The notes under the pieces are model-generated. The model was given only the letters and a program-made list of their open reading frames with translations, was not told the origin of the DNA and ran no database searches. The position numbers were made by a program, and so were the translations under genes. DNA of 35,771 nt from Lachnospiraceae bacterium (GTDB lineage: Bacteria > Bacillota > Clostridia > Lachnospirales > Lachnospiraceae). Position 1 is the first letter of the stretch. Every line of letters begins with the position of its first letter. Below are positions 24,657 through 34,039 of this stretch, one piece after another. Location of the stretch: the NCBI GenBank assembly GCA_017479285.1, contig JAFVCL010000054.1, positions 1-35,771 on the forward strand, read 5' to 3'.

Positions 24657-25850
24657 ATGAATATACTCGTTATAAACTGCGGATCTTCATCTTTAAAATA
24701 CCAGCTTATCAATTCGGATACGGAGGAATGGATCGCAAAGGGTCTCTGCGAAAGAATAGGCATTGACGGAAGCCAGATAGTTTACCAGAAAGCAGGCGGA
24801 GAGAAGGAGACGACCGTTTCTCCGATGCCTGACCACACAGAGGCCATAAGACTTGTGCTCGAGGCGCTTACCAACGAAATGACCGGAGCAATAAAATCCC
24901 TCTCAGAGATTGACGCTGTAGGACACAGAGTCGTACACGGCGGAGAGAAATTTGCTTCCAGCACGGTCATAACCCCCGAGGTTATCGAAGCCATAAAGGA
25001 GTGCAATGATCTTGCTCCTTTACACAATCCCGCAAACCTTATCGGGATAGATGCCTGCCAAAAGCTTATGCCCGGAGTACCGATGGTTGCGGTGTTTGAT
25101 ACCGCATTCCACCAGACGATGCCCGCTGAAGCTTATATGTACGGGCTTCCCTATTCATATTACGAGAAATACAAGATCCGTCGCTACGGCTTCCACGGAA
25201 CAAGCCATTCATTTGTCTCAAAGAAGCTTGCCGAGGACCTTGGAAAGAAGCCCGAGGAATTAAAGGTCATCGTATGCCACCTTGGAAACGGTGCATCGGT
25301 TTCGGCTGTAAAATACGGTAAATGCGTGGATACCTCAATGGGACTTACACCCCTCGAGGGACTTATAATGGGCACGCGAAGCGGAGATATCGACCCGGCT
25401 ATCATGGAGTTCATAGCCCATAAGGAGAATAAATCCATCGATGAGGTTATGACTCTCCTTAACAAGAAGTCCGGTGTCTACGGTCTTTCCGGAGATTTCT
25501 CCTCCGATTTCAGAGACCTTGAGGATGCGTACAACAAGGGAGATAAGAAGGCGGAGATAGCTATAAAGACCTTCTGCTACAGAGTGGCAAAGTATGTCGG
25601 AGCTTATACGGCAGCCATGAACGGCGTGGATGCCATCGCGTTTACCGCCGGCGTAGGCGAGAACTGCGCTATCGTAAGGACCCTTGTATGCGAGTACCTC
25701 GGATATCTCGGAGTTAAGCTTGACGAGGAGCAGAATCATAAGCGTGGGGACGATACCGTTATCTCCACAGCTGACAGCAAGGTTACAGTTATGTTTATCC
25801 CGACTAACGAAGAACTCGCCATCGCGAGAGAAACTCTTGCACTTGTCTAA
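24657..25850 (+). CDS. ackA: Acetate kinase
   Basis: A 397-residue kinase that turns acetyl phosphate and ADP into acetate and ATP. The start VINCGSSSLKYQL holds Asn7 of the active site; GHRVVHGG, VFDTAFHQTMP, YGFHGTSHS and GNGASVSAVKYGKCVDTSMG are the remaining ASKHA-fold signatures. Full length and intact. The ribosome site is GGGAGG, eight bases before the ATG. It is the second gene of the pta operon and ends before a terminator. Confidence 0.98.
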   Translation: MNILVINCGSSSLKYQLINSDTEEWIAKGLCERIGIDGSQIVYQKAGGEKETTVSPMPDHTEAIRLVLEALTNEMTGAIKSLSEIDAVGHRVVHGGEKFASSTVITPEVIEAIKECNDLAPLHNPANLIGIDACQKLMPGVPMVAVFDTAFHQTMPAEAYMYGLPYSYYEKYKIRRYGFHGTSHSFVSKKLAEDLGKKPEELKVIVCHLGNGASVSAVKYGKCVDTSMGLTPLEGLIMGTRSGDIDPAIMEFIAHKENKSIDEVMTLLNKKSGVYGLSGDFSSDFRDLEDAYNKGDKKAEIAIKTFCYRVAKYVGAYTAAMNGVDAIAFTAGVGENCAIVRTLVCEYLGYLGVKLDEEQNHKRGDDTVISTADSKVTVMFIPTNEELAIARETLALV

Positions 25851-25880
25851 TATTTATAATACAATTTGACTATGCTTCAA

Positions 25881-25912
25881 GCTCCTGCTTAAAATATAGG
25901 CAGGAGCATTTT
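25881..25912 (+). terminator. Terminator of pta-ackA
   Basis: GCTCCTGC (25881-25888) pairs with GCAGGAGC (25900-25907) and ATTTT follows. The T run is short, so termination may be partial. Confidence 0.7.
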
Positions 25913-26005
25913 ACAGTATTGGGTTTTACAGCTTTAAATAATAATATAACGCTCTGCGTTTAAGCTACCTGATACGACTTTTGGCTTAAGAAAGGTGCCG
26001 GAAAT

Positions 26006-27004
26006 ATGAAAAAGCGTAATATGATGCCGATATACTGCGGTATAGCGGTTGTGGCGGTTTTGATTGTTGTTTTGATAAACAATTGGAAAAGCAGCCCCGA
26101 AAAAGGTACGGATTACTCCGATATGAACAACTGGGCTTATTTTGCCCTGGGGGAGGAAAAGGAGGCCGATCTTTTTCTGGTCTGTCCGACGGTCGATATG
26201 AAGGATGAGTACAATATGTCCCTTGACGACAGCGAGACAAAGGCAAGCTTTCTGGGTGCTCTCAATATGGAACGGGGAATATACGAGGAGACCACAAGGA
26301 TGTACGCCCCCTATTACAGGCAGGCGGCGATGAAGGTTTACGGCCTTGAGCGCGACAAATGGAACGATTATATGTCGATAGCCTACAGGGATGTATCGGA
26401 CGCCTTCGCCTATTACCTTGAGAATGAGAACGAGGGCAGACCTGTTGTGCTTGCGGGATTTTCCCAGGGAGCCGATATGTGCCTTAGACTGGCGGAGGAG
26501 TATTTTGGCGACAGAAAGCTCAATTCACAGCTTGTTGCGATTTATGCCATAGGCTGGCCGCTTACGAAGGAGATGTGCGAGAAATTTCCCCAGCTTGTCC
26601 CCGCCTCCGGAGAGGATGACACGGGAGTTGTCATAAGCATTGACTGTGAAGCGCCGGAGGTGGAGGAGACCTTTATTTATCCCTCCGGACAAAAAGGCCT
26701 TACGATAAATCCCCTTAACTGGAAAACAGATTCTACTCCGGCGGATAAAAGCTTAAACAAGGGTGCCTGCTTTACGGATTACAGCGGAGGTATAACCTCG
26801 GAGACCGCCATGCTCTGCGGGTGCTATATCGATGAGGAAAGAGGCGTTATAAAGGTTACGGATATAGATGCGCAGGATTATCTGCCCTTTGTCCCCGGGC
26901 TTCCCGAGGGCGCCTACCATATCTATGACTACCAGTTCTTTTTCAGGAATCTGCAGGAAAATGTCAAAGTAAGAGTGGATGCCTTTACAGGTGTCTCAAA
27001 ATAA
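26006..27004 (+). CDS. DUF3089 family alpha/beta hydrolase, membrane-anchored
   Basis: A 332-residue protein resembling DUF3089, an alpha/beta-hydrolase family. One N-terminal membrane helix (about 9-24) anchors it with the rest outside. GFSQG at 151-155 gives the nucleophile Ser153; other family blocks are the early DLFLVCPTVDM and APYYRQA (near 101-107), and HIYDYQFFF near the C-terminus should supply the catalytic His. Substrate unknown; lipase or esterase activity is expected from the fold. A weak AAAGGTGCCGG site precedes the ATG. The GGDEF gene follows after 22 bases, so they are probably co-transcribed. Confidence 0.82.
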   Translation: MKKRNMMPIYCGIAVVAVLIVVLINNWKSSPEKGTDYSDMNNWAYFALGEEKEADLFLVCPTVDMKDEYNMSLDDSETKASFLGALNMERGIYEETTRMYAPYYRQAAMKVYGLERDKWNDYMSIAYRDVSDAFAYYLENENEGRPVVLAGFSQGADMCLRLAEEYFGDRKLNSQLVAIYAIGWPLTKEMCEKFPQLVPASGEDDTGVVISIDCEAPEVEETFIYPSGQKGLTINPLNWKTDSTPADKSLNKGACFTDYSGGITSETAMLCGCYIDEERGVIKVTDIDAQDYLPFVPGLPEGAYHIYDYQFFFRNLQENVKVRVDAFTGVSK

Positions 27005-27026
27005 ATCTTTTAATGAAGGTGTAAAA

Positions 27027-28526
27027 ATGGAGAGTGTGATTTATAAGGATTTTAATTCATTTTTAAGGGAGAATCGTATCAAGGTAAACAGATATCTTAA
27101 TACCGTGCTCTGGTTTTTTGCGATAACGGGACCAGCTATCGCCGCCGGGATTAAGCTGGGGATATTTGAGGGAATCACATATATTACCTGTATACTTATA
27201 ACCGGGATAGTCGTGGTGCTTGCCGCGATACACATGGTCCTGCAGAAGAAGTTTCCGAAGTCCATGGTTACCTGTATATTTGCGCTTACCTCCCTTGATA
27301 TGCTTTTGATGTTCATGTCATATAATCATGTCAAGATAAACCTTACATGGTTTCTGGTACCGCTTCTCAGTATCCTTTTTTGCGATAAGGCTTTGTTTTT
27401 GTATGCCATAATCATGAATTCCATCGGGATGGTGGTCTCCACATGGTTGTGCTCCGGTTACTACGCGAATCTTGTAAATTCGTATGAGAAGGCAACCGAA
27501 TACTTTGCCGATATTATTAGCGGTTTTCTTATCGAGACCGTTATCATGTCGGCCTCGGGGTATATTCTGGTAAGGCTTACCGTCGACTATTTCAAGACCC
27601 AGTTTGAACAGTATAATACCATAATCAGCAATGAAAAATCCTTAAAGGAAAAGGTGGAGCTCCTTGATTCCATGGCGGAGATTTACGATAATGTAAACCT
27701 TATCGACTTTGTAAACAACACGGAGATGTCCCTTAGAGATACCGAACATACAAAGCACGGAATAGATATGTCATCCCAGACCCACACCATAATGAACCAG
27801 CGCATAAGAAACCAGGTTATGCCGGACCAGCTCGACCGGTTCCTTAACTTTACCAATATCAAGACCGTAAGATCGAGGCTTTCCCATAAAAAGATCATAA
27901 GTGCGGACTTTATCGATGTTGTTTCGGGATGGTTCCGTGCGCAGTACATAACCGTGGACTCGACTCTTGACGGAATACCGAATACGGTTATTTACACCAT
28001 AAGAAATGTGGACGAGGAAAAGAGAAGAGAGGAAAATCTCATAAGGATATCCATGACCGATGAGATGACAAGGCTTTTCAACAGAAGGTGCTTTGACGAG
28101 GACCTTAAGGACTTCAGAAATAACCCCTTACCGGGGGATTTTGTCCTGTTTTCAGTGGATGTAAACGGACTTAAAAAGGTTAATGATACCAAGGGCCATG
28201 CTGCGGGAGACGAGCTTATAAAGGGCGCGGCAGACTGTCTTGCGCTGTCCGTGGGAAACTGCGGAAAGGCATACAGAACCGGCGGTGACGAATTTATGGC
28301 CGTGGTATTTACCGAAGACCCGGAGGCTGTCCGCAAAAAGATAACGGATAAGGCCGGGGAATGGCACGGCGTATATACCGACGAGATAACAATGTCCGTG
28401 GGATATGCGGCATCAAAGGATAATAAGGACAAAACCGTTGATGAGCTGGAGCGCATTGCGGACGCGGATATGTACGCCGAGAAGGAAAAGTTTTACAGGG
28501 AGAGAGGAATCGACAGAAGAAGATAA
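27027..28526 (+). CDS. Membrane diguanylate cyclase (GGDEF)
   Basis: A 499-residue protein that should make cyclic di-GMP. About six membrane helices fill residues 22-190, followed by a linker with coiled-coil character, a PAS-like or unassigned sensor part (about 205-335), and a C-terminal GGDEF domain with the intact motif GGDEF at 419-423 (RTGGDEFMAV), DVNGLKKVNDTKGHAAGDEL before it. An RxxD inhibitory site is not seen at the usual place, so product feedback may be absent. Start 27027 follows GAAGGTG; the frame is open to 26979 inside the upstream gene. The signal sensed is unknown. Confidence 0.88.
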   Translation: MESVIYKDFNSFLRENRIKVNRYLNTVLWFFAITGPAIAAGIKLGIFEGITYITCILITGIVVVLAAIHMVLQKKFPKSMVTCIFALTSLDMLLMFMSYNHVKINLTWFLVPLLSILFCDKALFLYAIIMNSIGMVVSTWLCSGYYANLVNSYEKATEYFADIISGFLIETVIMSASGYILVRLTVDYFKTQFEQYNTIISNEKSLKEKVELLDSMAEIYDNVNLIDFVNNTEMSLRDTEHTKHGIDMSSQTHTIMNQRIRNQVMPDQLDRFLNFTNIKTVRSRLSHKKIISADFIDVVSGWFRAQYITVDSTLDGIPNTVIYTIRNVDEEKRREENLIRISMTDEMTRLFNRRCFDEDLKDFRNNPLPGDFVLFSVDVNGLKKVNDTKGHAAGDELIKGAADCLALSVGNCGKAYRTGGDEFMAVVFTEDPEAVRKKITDKAGEWHGVYTDEITMSVGYAASKDNKDKTVDELERIADADMYAEKEKFYRERGIDRRR

Positions 28527-28538
28527 TATATTTAACAC

Positions 28539-28567
28539 TTGACAACATTAAAGTGGTGTAGTACTAT
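28539..28567 (+). promoter_or_regulatory. Promoter of the trp operon
   Basis: TTGACA (28539-28544), a 17-base spacer and TACTAT (28562-28567). The expected start is near 28574, at the beginning of the T-box leader. Confidence 0.85.
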
Positions 28568-28573
28568 TTAAAC

Positions 28574-28850
28574 AACTTAAGAGAAAAACCGTTGAAGCGG
28601 GAATAAAGGCAGTACAAGTGCTTACAGAGAGACCGGATGCTGAGAAAGGTCGGATTACTGGCTGTTAAATGGGCCGCCGAGGGCGCAGGGAAAAGGGAGA
28701 CCTTAGTATACTGCGACGCAAAGCCTGCGTTATGGGCTAAGGAGATGTTGGTCTTCTGTTAAGAGCGCTTTTTGGCGAAGCAAGGTGGCACCGCGAGATT
28801 AGTTTATCCCGTCCTTGGCAAATAGGATTATTTGCCGAGGGCGTTTTTTT
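28574..28850 (+). promoter_or_regulatory. T-box riboswitch of the trp operon
   Basis: The leader carries the T-box core AAGGTGGCACCGCGA at 28782-28796, which binds the free CCA end of uncharged tRNA and so favours the antiterminator. Stem I can be traced from GCGG near 28597 through the distal CAGAGAGACCGG/GGTCGG arm. Two UGG triplets (28659-28661 and 28670-28672) on the 3' side of stem I are candidates for the tryptophan specifier; I cannot decide between them without a fold. Position before trpE supports tRNA-Trp as the ligand. Confidence 0.93.
28810..28850 (+). terminator. T-box terminator hairpin
   Basis: The left arm 28810-28824 pairs with the right arm 28829-28843 over fifteen positions with two G-U pairs, around GGAT, and is followed by seven T. 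It forms when tRNA-Trp is charged and stops the message before trpE. Confidence 0.93.
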
Positions 28851-28878
28851 ATCCAAAGAAACAGGAAAGGAGCATCAG

Positions 28879-30354
28879 ATGAAGATCTATCCGTCACTTG
28901 AAGAATGTAAGGCAACCTATGAATCCGGAAAATACGGGGTGATACCTGTCTGGTGCGAGCTGTTTGCGGATTCCACAACCCCCATCGAGGTACTTAAAAA
29001 GCTTAAGAATGTCAGCAAGCATGTGTATCTTCTTGAGAGCGCGGAGGCTGACAAGAAATGGGGCAGATATTCCTTTTTGGGATACGATCCGCTTATGGAG
29101 ATAACCGCTTACGACGGGGAGGTCACCGTTACGGACCCGGATGGGACAAGAACCGAAAAAAGGGATATAAGAGGAGCCATAAGGGAGATTGTTGAGACAT
29201 ACAAGAGTCCGGAAAACAAAGAGCTTCCTCCCTTTACCGGAGGGCTTGTGGGCTATTTTTCCTACGATTACATTAAGTACAGCGAGCCCACCCTTAAGCT
29301 CGACGCAAAGGATGAGGACGGCTTTAAGGACTGCAACCTTATGCTTTTCAACAAGGTTATCGTTTTTGATAATTACAGGCAAAAGATCATCCTTATCTAC
29401 AATATCAGGACCGAAGATATGGATGTAAGCTACGCTTCAGCGGTCAAGCGCCTTGAGGAGATGAAAAACATCATACTTAAGGGAGCGCCCGCAGAGAACA
29501 GGCCTCTTAAGCTTTTAAGCGATTTCAAGCCGCTGTTTGACCAGAGAGCGTATTGCGAAATGGTGGAGAAGGGAAAGCATTACATATTTGAGGGAGATAT
29601 ATTTCAGGTCGTTCTTTCAAACAGGCTTGAGGCAGGGATGGAGGGAAGCCTTCTTGACGCCTACAGAGTCTTAAGGACCACCAACCCCTCACCCTATATG
29701 TTTTACTTTTCCGGAAGCGATGGAGAGATATCCGGCGCAAGCCCCGAGACCCTTGTCAAGCTTGAAAACGGAAGGCTCCATACCTTCCCCCTCGCCGGTA
29801 CAAGGCGCAGGGGTGAGACCGACGAGGAGGATATGGCGCTGGAGAAGGAGCTGCTTGCGGATGAAAAGGAACGGGCCGAGCACAATATGCTTGTGGACCT
29901 TGGAAGGAATGACATCGGCAAGATAAGCAAGATAGGAACCGTTGAGGTTGAAAAATATATGTCCATCGAGCGCTATTCCCATGTAATGCACATCGGCTCA
30001 ACCGTGGGGGGAGATATAAGAGACGACAGGGATGCCCTTGATGCGGTGGATGCGATTTTGCCCGCGGGGACTCTAAGCGGCGCTCCGAAGCTGAGAGCCT
30101 GTGAGATAATAAATGAGCTCGAAAACAACAAGCGCGGCATATACGGTGGAGCCATCGGTTATATCTCATTTACCGGAAATCTTGATACCTGTATTGCAAT
30201 AAGGCTTGCATTTTCCAAAAACGGCAAGGTATTTATCCGCTCCGGTGCAGGAATCGTTGCGGATTCCGTACCCGAAAACGAATACAGGGAGTGCATACAG
30301 AAGGCGGCGGCTGTAAGGTTTTCGATAGAGAAGGCGTGTGAGGGAATCGAGTAG
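28879..30354 (+). CDS. trpE: Anthranilate synthase component I
   Basis: A 491-residue enzyme that turns chorismate and ammonia (from TrpG) into anthranilate. The tryptophan feedback site LLESAE is at about 51-56; the catalytic domain shows ISGASPETLVKL, VDLGRNDIGKI, LPAGTLSGAPKLRA and IRSGAGIVADSVPENEY. All key blocks are intact. GAAAGGAG precedes the ATG. The gene is 28 bases past the T-box terminator, so it is controlled by tRNA-Trp charging and, through the LLESAE site, by tryptophan itself. Confidence 0.97.
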   Translation: MKIYPSLEECKATYESGKYGVIPVWCELFADSTTPIEVLKKLKNVSKHVYLLESAEADKKWGRYSFLGYDPLMEITAYDGEVTVTDPDGTRTEKRDIRGAIREIVETYKSPENKELPPFTGGLVGYFSYDYIKYSEPTLKLDAKDEDGFKDCNLMLFNKVIVFDNYRQKIILIYNIRTEDMDVSYASAVKRLEEMKNIILKGAPAENRPLKLLSDFKPLFDQRAYCEMVEKGKHYIFEGDIFQVVLSNRLEAGMEGSLLDAYRVLRTTNPSPYMFYFSGSDGEISGASPETLVKLENGRLHTFPLAGTRRRGETDEEDMALEKELLADEKERAEHNMLVDLGRNDIGKISKIGTVEVEKYMSIERYSHVMHIGSTVGGDIRDDRDALDAVDAILPAGTLSGAPKLRACEIINELENNKRGIYGGAIGYISFTGNLDTCIAIRLAFSKNGKVFIRSGAGIVADSVPENEYRECIQKAAAVRFSIEKACEGIE

Positions 30355-30407
30355 GTTTAAATTTTTGTAAACGCAGGATTTGATGAATTGAATGATCGGA
30401 GGAAAAC

Positions 30408-30974
30408 ATGATCTTACTCATAGATAATTACGACAGCTTTTCTTATAATGTTTTTCAGCTGGTGGGCGGCATAAATCCGGATATAAAGGTCATAAGAAAC
30501 GATGAGCTTACGATAAAAGAGATAGAGGCGCTTGATCCGGATCATATAATAATCTCTCCGGGACCGGGAAAGCCTTCCGATGCGGGTATCTGCGAGGAGG
30601 CAATAAAATATTTCGCCGGGAAAAAGCCCATACTCGGGATATGCCTCGGACATCAGGCGATATGCGAGGTCTTCGGCGCGACGGTTACCTACGCAAAGCA
30701 GCTCATGCACGGAAAGCAGTCCGTCGCAAGGCTTGATAATTCTTCGGTTCTTTTTAAAGGGATGGAGAAGGAAATAACGGTTGCAAGATACCATTCCCTC
30801 GCTGCGGACAGCGCCACGATTCCGGATGTTCTCCGTGTAACGGCGACCACGGAGGACGGAGAGGTTATGGCTGTGGAGCACAGGGACTTTCGGATATACG
30901 GAGTTCAGTTCCATCCGGAATCGGTGCTTACGCCGGAAGGCAGAAAGATAATAGAGAATTTTTTACAGAAATAA
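30408..30974 (+). CDS. trpG: Anthranilate synthase component II (glutamine amidotransferase)
   Basis: A 188-residue class I glutamine amidotransferase that supplies ammonia to TrpE. The nucleophile is Cys79 in GICLGHQA, and His and Glu of the triad lie in YGVQFHPESV near 165. The start IDNYDSFSYN and the oxyanion block PGPGKPSDAG are typical. It may also serve aminobenzoate synthesis (PabA). It is not fused to trpD. GGAGG lies in front of the ATG. Only 36 bases separate it from trpC, where trpD would normally be. Confidence 0.95.
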   Translation: MILLIDNYDSFSYNVFQLVGGINPDIKVIRNDELTIKEIEALDPDHIIISPGPGKPSDAGICEEAIKYFAGKKPILGICLGHQAICEVFGATVTYAKQLMHGKQSVARLDNSSVLFKGMEKEITVARYHSLAADSATIPDVLRVTATTEDGEVMAVEHRDFRIYGVQFHPESVLTPEGRKIIENFLQK

Positions 30975-31010
30975 TTGGGGTTTAGAATATAGTTTTACGG
31001 AGAAATAAAA

Positions 31011-31802
31011 ATGATCCTGGATGAGATTGCCATATACACAAAACAAAGGATAGAGAGAAAAAAAGAGGTACTCCCCCTTGATGAGCTTAAGGCAAGGGCG
31101 CTGGATATGAATAAGGATACGGGCTTTCCCTTTGAGAAGGCTCTTTCTAAACCGGGCATAAGCTTTATATGTGAAGTTAAAAAGGCCTCTCCCTCAAAGG
31201 GGGTTATCGCGGAGGATTTTCCCTATACCGATATCGCGAGGCAGTACGAAGAGGCGGGGGCGGATGCCATCTCTGTCCTTACAGAGCCCAAATGGTTTAT
31301 GGGCAGGGACGATTACCTGAAAGAAATAAGAAAAGCCGTAAAGCTTCCCCTTTTAAGAAAGGATTTTACGGTGGATGAATACATGCTCTACCAGGCGAAG
31401 GTTATGGGGGCGGATGCGGTGCTCCTTATCTGTTCCATACTTAGCAATATGCAGCTTTCGGAGTATTTCGCCATCGCGGACGGGCTGGGACTCTCGGCGC
31501 TTGTTGAGACCCATGACGAGGAGGAGGTAGAGCGGGCGCTTAACGCAAAGGCAAGGATAATAGGAGTTAACAATCGGAATTTAAAGGATTTTACCGTTGA
31601 TATTAATAATTCCGTAAGGCTCCGGGGAATGGTTCCCGGGGATATTCTCTTTGTTTCCGAGAGCGGCATGAAGACAAGGGAGGATATCAAAAGGCTCGAG
31701 GATAACGGGACAAACGCGGTACTTATCGGCGAGACCTTTATGAGAAGCGAAAATAAAGCAGTTATTTTAAACGAGCTCAGGGGAAAAGCACAGATATCTT
31801 AG
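31011..31802 (+). CDS. trpC: Indole-3-glycerol phosphate synthase
   Basis: A 263-residue TIM-barrel enzyme that closes the indole ring from carboxyphenylaminodeoxyribulose phosphate. Active-site blocks are FICEVKKASPSKGVIAEDF (about 50-68), LLRKDFTVDEY (catalytic Lys), VGV-type IGVNNRNLKDFTVD and FVSESGM. It is not fused to TrpF. CGGAGA lies upstream of the ATG. The stop is 24 bases before trpB. Confidence 0.96.
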   Translation: MILDEIAIYTKQRIERKKEVLPLDELKARALDMNKDTGFPFEKALSKPGISFICEVKKASPSKGVIAEDFPYTDIARQYEEAGADAISVLTEPKWFMGRDDYLKEIRKAVKLPLLRKDFTVDEYMLYQAKVMGADAVLLICSILSNMQLSEYFAIADGLGLSALVETHDEEEVERALNAKARIIGVNNRNLKDFTVDINNSVRLRGMVPGDILFVSESGMKTREDIKRLEDNGTNAVLIGETFMRSENKAVILNELRGKAQIS

Positions 31803-31826
31803 AAGAATAACAGGAAGGACAACAAC

Positions 31827-33014
31827 ATGAACGAAAAAGGAAGATTCGGAATTCACGGCGGGCAGTACATTTCAGAGACTCTTATGAATGAGCTCATTAG
31901 GCTCGAGGAGGCTTACGAGCATTACAAAAATGATCCGGAGTTTAACGCGGAGCTTACCGGGCTTTTAAATAATTACGCCGGAAGACCTTCTCTTTTATAC
32001 TATGCGGAGAAGATGTCAAAGGATCTCGGGGGAGCAAAGATTTACTTAAAGAGAGAGGACCTGAACCATACAGGCTCCCACAAGATAAACAATGTTCTCG
32101 GCCAGGCGCTTCTTGCGAAGAAGATGGGAAAGACAAGGCTTATCGCGGAGACGGGAGCCGGCCAGCACGGAGTGGCAACCGCAACGGCGGCGGCGCTTCT
32201 CGGTATGGAGTGCGAAGTATTCATGGGCAAGGAGGATACGGTAAGACAGGCGCTTAATGTCTATCGTATGGAGCTGCTGGGGGCGAAGGTAAACGCGGTA
32301 ACCACCGGCACCATGACACTTAAGGATGCGGTAAACGACGCCATGAGAGAGTGGTCGAACAGAGTCAGCGACACACATTACTGCCTCGGCTCCGTTATGG
32401 GACCCCACCCCTTCCCGACCATAGTAAGGGATTTCCAAAGCGTTATAAGCCGTGAGGCAAGAGCCCAGATATTGGAGAAGGAGGGAAAACTCCCTGCAGC
32501 GGTGCTTGCCTGCGTGGGCGGCGGTTCAAACTCCATCGGAATGTTTTATAATTTCATAAACGACAAGGATGTTAAGCTTATCGGCTGCGAGGCCGGAGGA
32601 AGGGGCGTGGATACACCGGATACCGCGGCCACCATAGCCACGGGAAGCATCGGTATATTCCACGGGATGAAATCATATTTCTGCCAGGATGAATACGGCC
32701 AGATAGCGCCGGTGTATTCCATATCGGCGGGGCTGGATTACCCGGGCATCGGACCGGAACACGCGTACCTTCACGATATCGGAAGGGCACAGTATGTACC
32801 CGTAACCGATGAGGAAGCGGTAAGAGCATTTGAGTATCTCTCAAGGACAGAAGGCATCATTCCCGCCATAGAGAGCGCCCACGCTGTAGCGCAGGCGATA
32901 AAGATCGCAAAGGATTACTCCCCCGACCAGAGCATAATAATCTGTATCTCCGGCAGGGGCGATAAGGATGTGGCGGCAATCGCAAGATACAGAGGCGTGG
33001 ACCTCCACGACTGA
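31827..33014 (+). CDS. trpB: Tryptophan synthase beta chain
   Basis: A 395-residue PLP enzyme that joins indole and serine to tryptophan. The PLP lysine is Lys86 in HTGSHKINN; the catalytic Glu lies in AETGAGQHG near 107-108, and the phosphate loop is [10 protein letters not shown]. It belongs to the TrpB1 type, which pairs with TrpA. All main motifs are intact although the following trpA is broken. AGGAAGG precedes the start. Confidence 0.97.
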   Translation: MNEKGRFGIHGGQYISETLMNELIRLEEAYEHYKNDPEFNAELTGLLNNYAGRPSLLYYAEKMSKDLGGAKIYLKREDLNHTGSHKINNVLGQALLAKKMGKTRLIAETGAGQHGVATATAAALLGMECEVFMGKEDTVRQALNVYRMELLGAKVNAVTTGTMTLKDAVNDAMREWSNRVSDTHYCLGSVMGPHPFPTIVRDFQSVISREARAQILEKEGKLPAAVLACVGGGSNSIGMFYNFINDKDVKLIGCEAGGRGVDTPDTAATIATGSIGIFHGMKSYFCQDEYGQIAPVYSISAGLDYPGIGPEHAYLHDIGRAQYVPVTDEEAVRAFEYLSRTEGIIPAIESAHAVAQAIKIAKDYSPDQSIIICISGRGDKDVAAIARYRGVDLHD

Positions 33015-33059
33015 GGAAATGGCAACTACTAACCAATGGATATTTTACAGGATATGGAT

Positions 33060-33857
33060 ATGAGCAAAAGATTAAACAATAAGATTTCAAAGGCATTTAA
33101 TACACCTAACAAAAAGGCTTTTATCGCGTTTATAACCGCCGGTGACCCCGATGCGGACAGCACGGTTAAATACATACTTGAGATGGCACGGGCTGGCGCC
33201 GATCTTATCGAAGTCGGCATACCTTTCTCCGACCCTACGGCGGAGGGGGTTGTTATCCAGGAGGCAAATATCCGCTCGCTGAAGAACGGCATGACGACGG
33301 ACGGAGTTTTCGATATTGTAAGAAGGGTAAGGGAAAGCTGCGATATTCAGATATGATTTAAGACATACGCAAATCCGGTATTTCACTACGGATATGACAG
33401 GTTTTTCGGTAAATGCGAGGAGCTTGGAGTGGACGGGATAATCGTTCCCGATATGCCCTTTGAGGAGAAGCAGGAGATGGAGGAGCCCGCGAGAGCGCAT
33501 AATGTCTCCGTAATCTCAATGGTTTCCCCCACATCGGAGGCGAGGATAAAGAGCATTGCGGAGGATGCGGAGGGCTTTATATATGTTGTAAGCTCCATGG
33601 GAGTAACCGGCGTAAGGAGCGAGATAAAAACAGACCTTGACAGCATTATAAAAAATATCCGCGAGGTTACCGATGTCCCCTGCGCCATAGGCTTTGGTAT
33701 AAGTACGCCGGAGCAGGCAGGGAACATGGCTTCGAAATCGGACGGTGCCATCGTTGGCTCCGCCATTGTACGCATTGTGGCTGAGCACGGTACCGAAGCC
33801 GCACCATATCTTTACGATTATGTAAAGAGTATGAAGGAAGCGGTTTTATCAATTTAA
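33060..33857 (+). pseudogene. trpA: Tryptophan synthase alpha chain, interrupted by in-frame TGA
   Basis: Apart from one TGA at 33354-33356 (codon 99) the frame is open from 33060 to 33857 for about 265 codons, normal for TrpA. Before it lies LIEVGIPFSDPTAEG with the catalytic Glu51; after it FKTYANPVFHYGYDRF, then VSSMGVTGVRSEI and GFGISTPEQ. The stop replaces a residue of barrel strand 4, usually (I/V)PxVFMTY; Gln for Pro and Lys for Met nearby are also odd. The residue matching Asp60 of E. coli TrpA is Glu62. Start 33060 is preferred for AGGA seven bases upstream; ATG 33036 is possible. Without readthrough the product would be 98 residues and inactive; 33357-33857 could not be made alone except from an ATG at 33429. 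Confidence 0.85.
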
Positions 33858-33887
33858 TAATAATACTCTAAAAATGCAAGATTTTGC

Positions 33888-33916
33888 TTTATTTTTTTTT
33901 AATTATGCATTATAAT
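33888..33916 (+). promoter_or_regulatory. Promoter of citrate synthase gene
   Basis: TTTATT (33888-33893), a 17-base spacer with a T9 run, and TATAAT (33911-33916). Start expected near 33923. A weak GCAA/TTGC hairpin plus the T run (33876-33900) may also end the trp message. Confidence 0.55.
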
Positions 33917-33932
33917 CAGAAAGACACGCCGA

Positions 33933-33944
33933 TATACATGTATA
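33933..33944 (+). promoter_or_regulatory. 12-base palindrome after the gltA start site
   Basis: TATACATGTATA is a perfect palindrome about ten bases past the predicted transcription start, a fitting place for a repressor site. No known regulator is assigned. Confidence 0.35.
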
Positions 33945-34003
33945 CAATCCTATGCTTCCGGCATGGAAACAGGCAATAATACGGCTGTACAAAATCTTGG
34001 CAG

Positions 34004-34021
34004 ATACCGGAAAACCGGTAT
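34004..34021 (+). promoter_or_regulatory. Stem-loop touching the gltA ribosome site
   Basis: ATACCGG (34004-34010), loop AAAA, CCGGTAT (34015-34021). The purine-rich GGAGAGGAG begins at 34023, directly behind the stem. Confidence 0.55.
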
Positions 34022-34039
34022 TGGAGAGGAGAAACACTT

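Noticed and set aside
28574-28850. Alternative reading of the trpE leader as a peptide attenuator
   Set aside because: No leader peptide with Trp codons and SD is seen, whereas the T-box core and terminator are clear.
33354-33393. UGA in trpA followed by an ATCCG/CGGAT stem-loop, as in a selenocysteine insertion site
   Set aside because: The stem lies in conserved TrpA codons (NPVFHYG), the position is normally a hydrophobic residue, TrpA selenoproteins are not known, and no sel gene is in the window.
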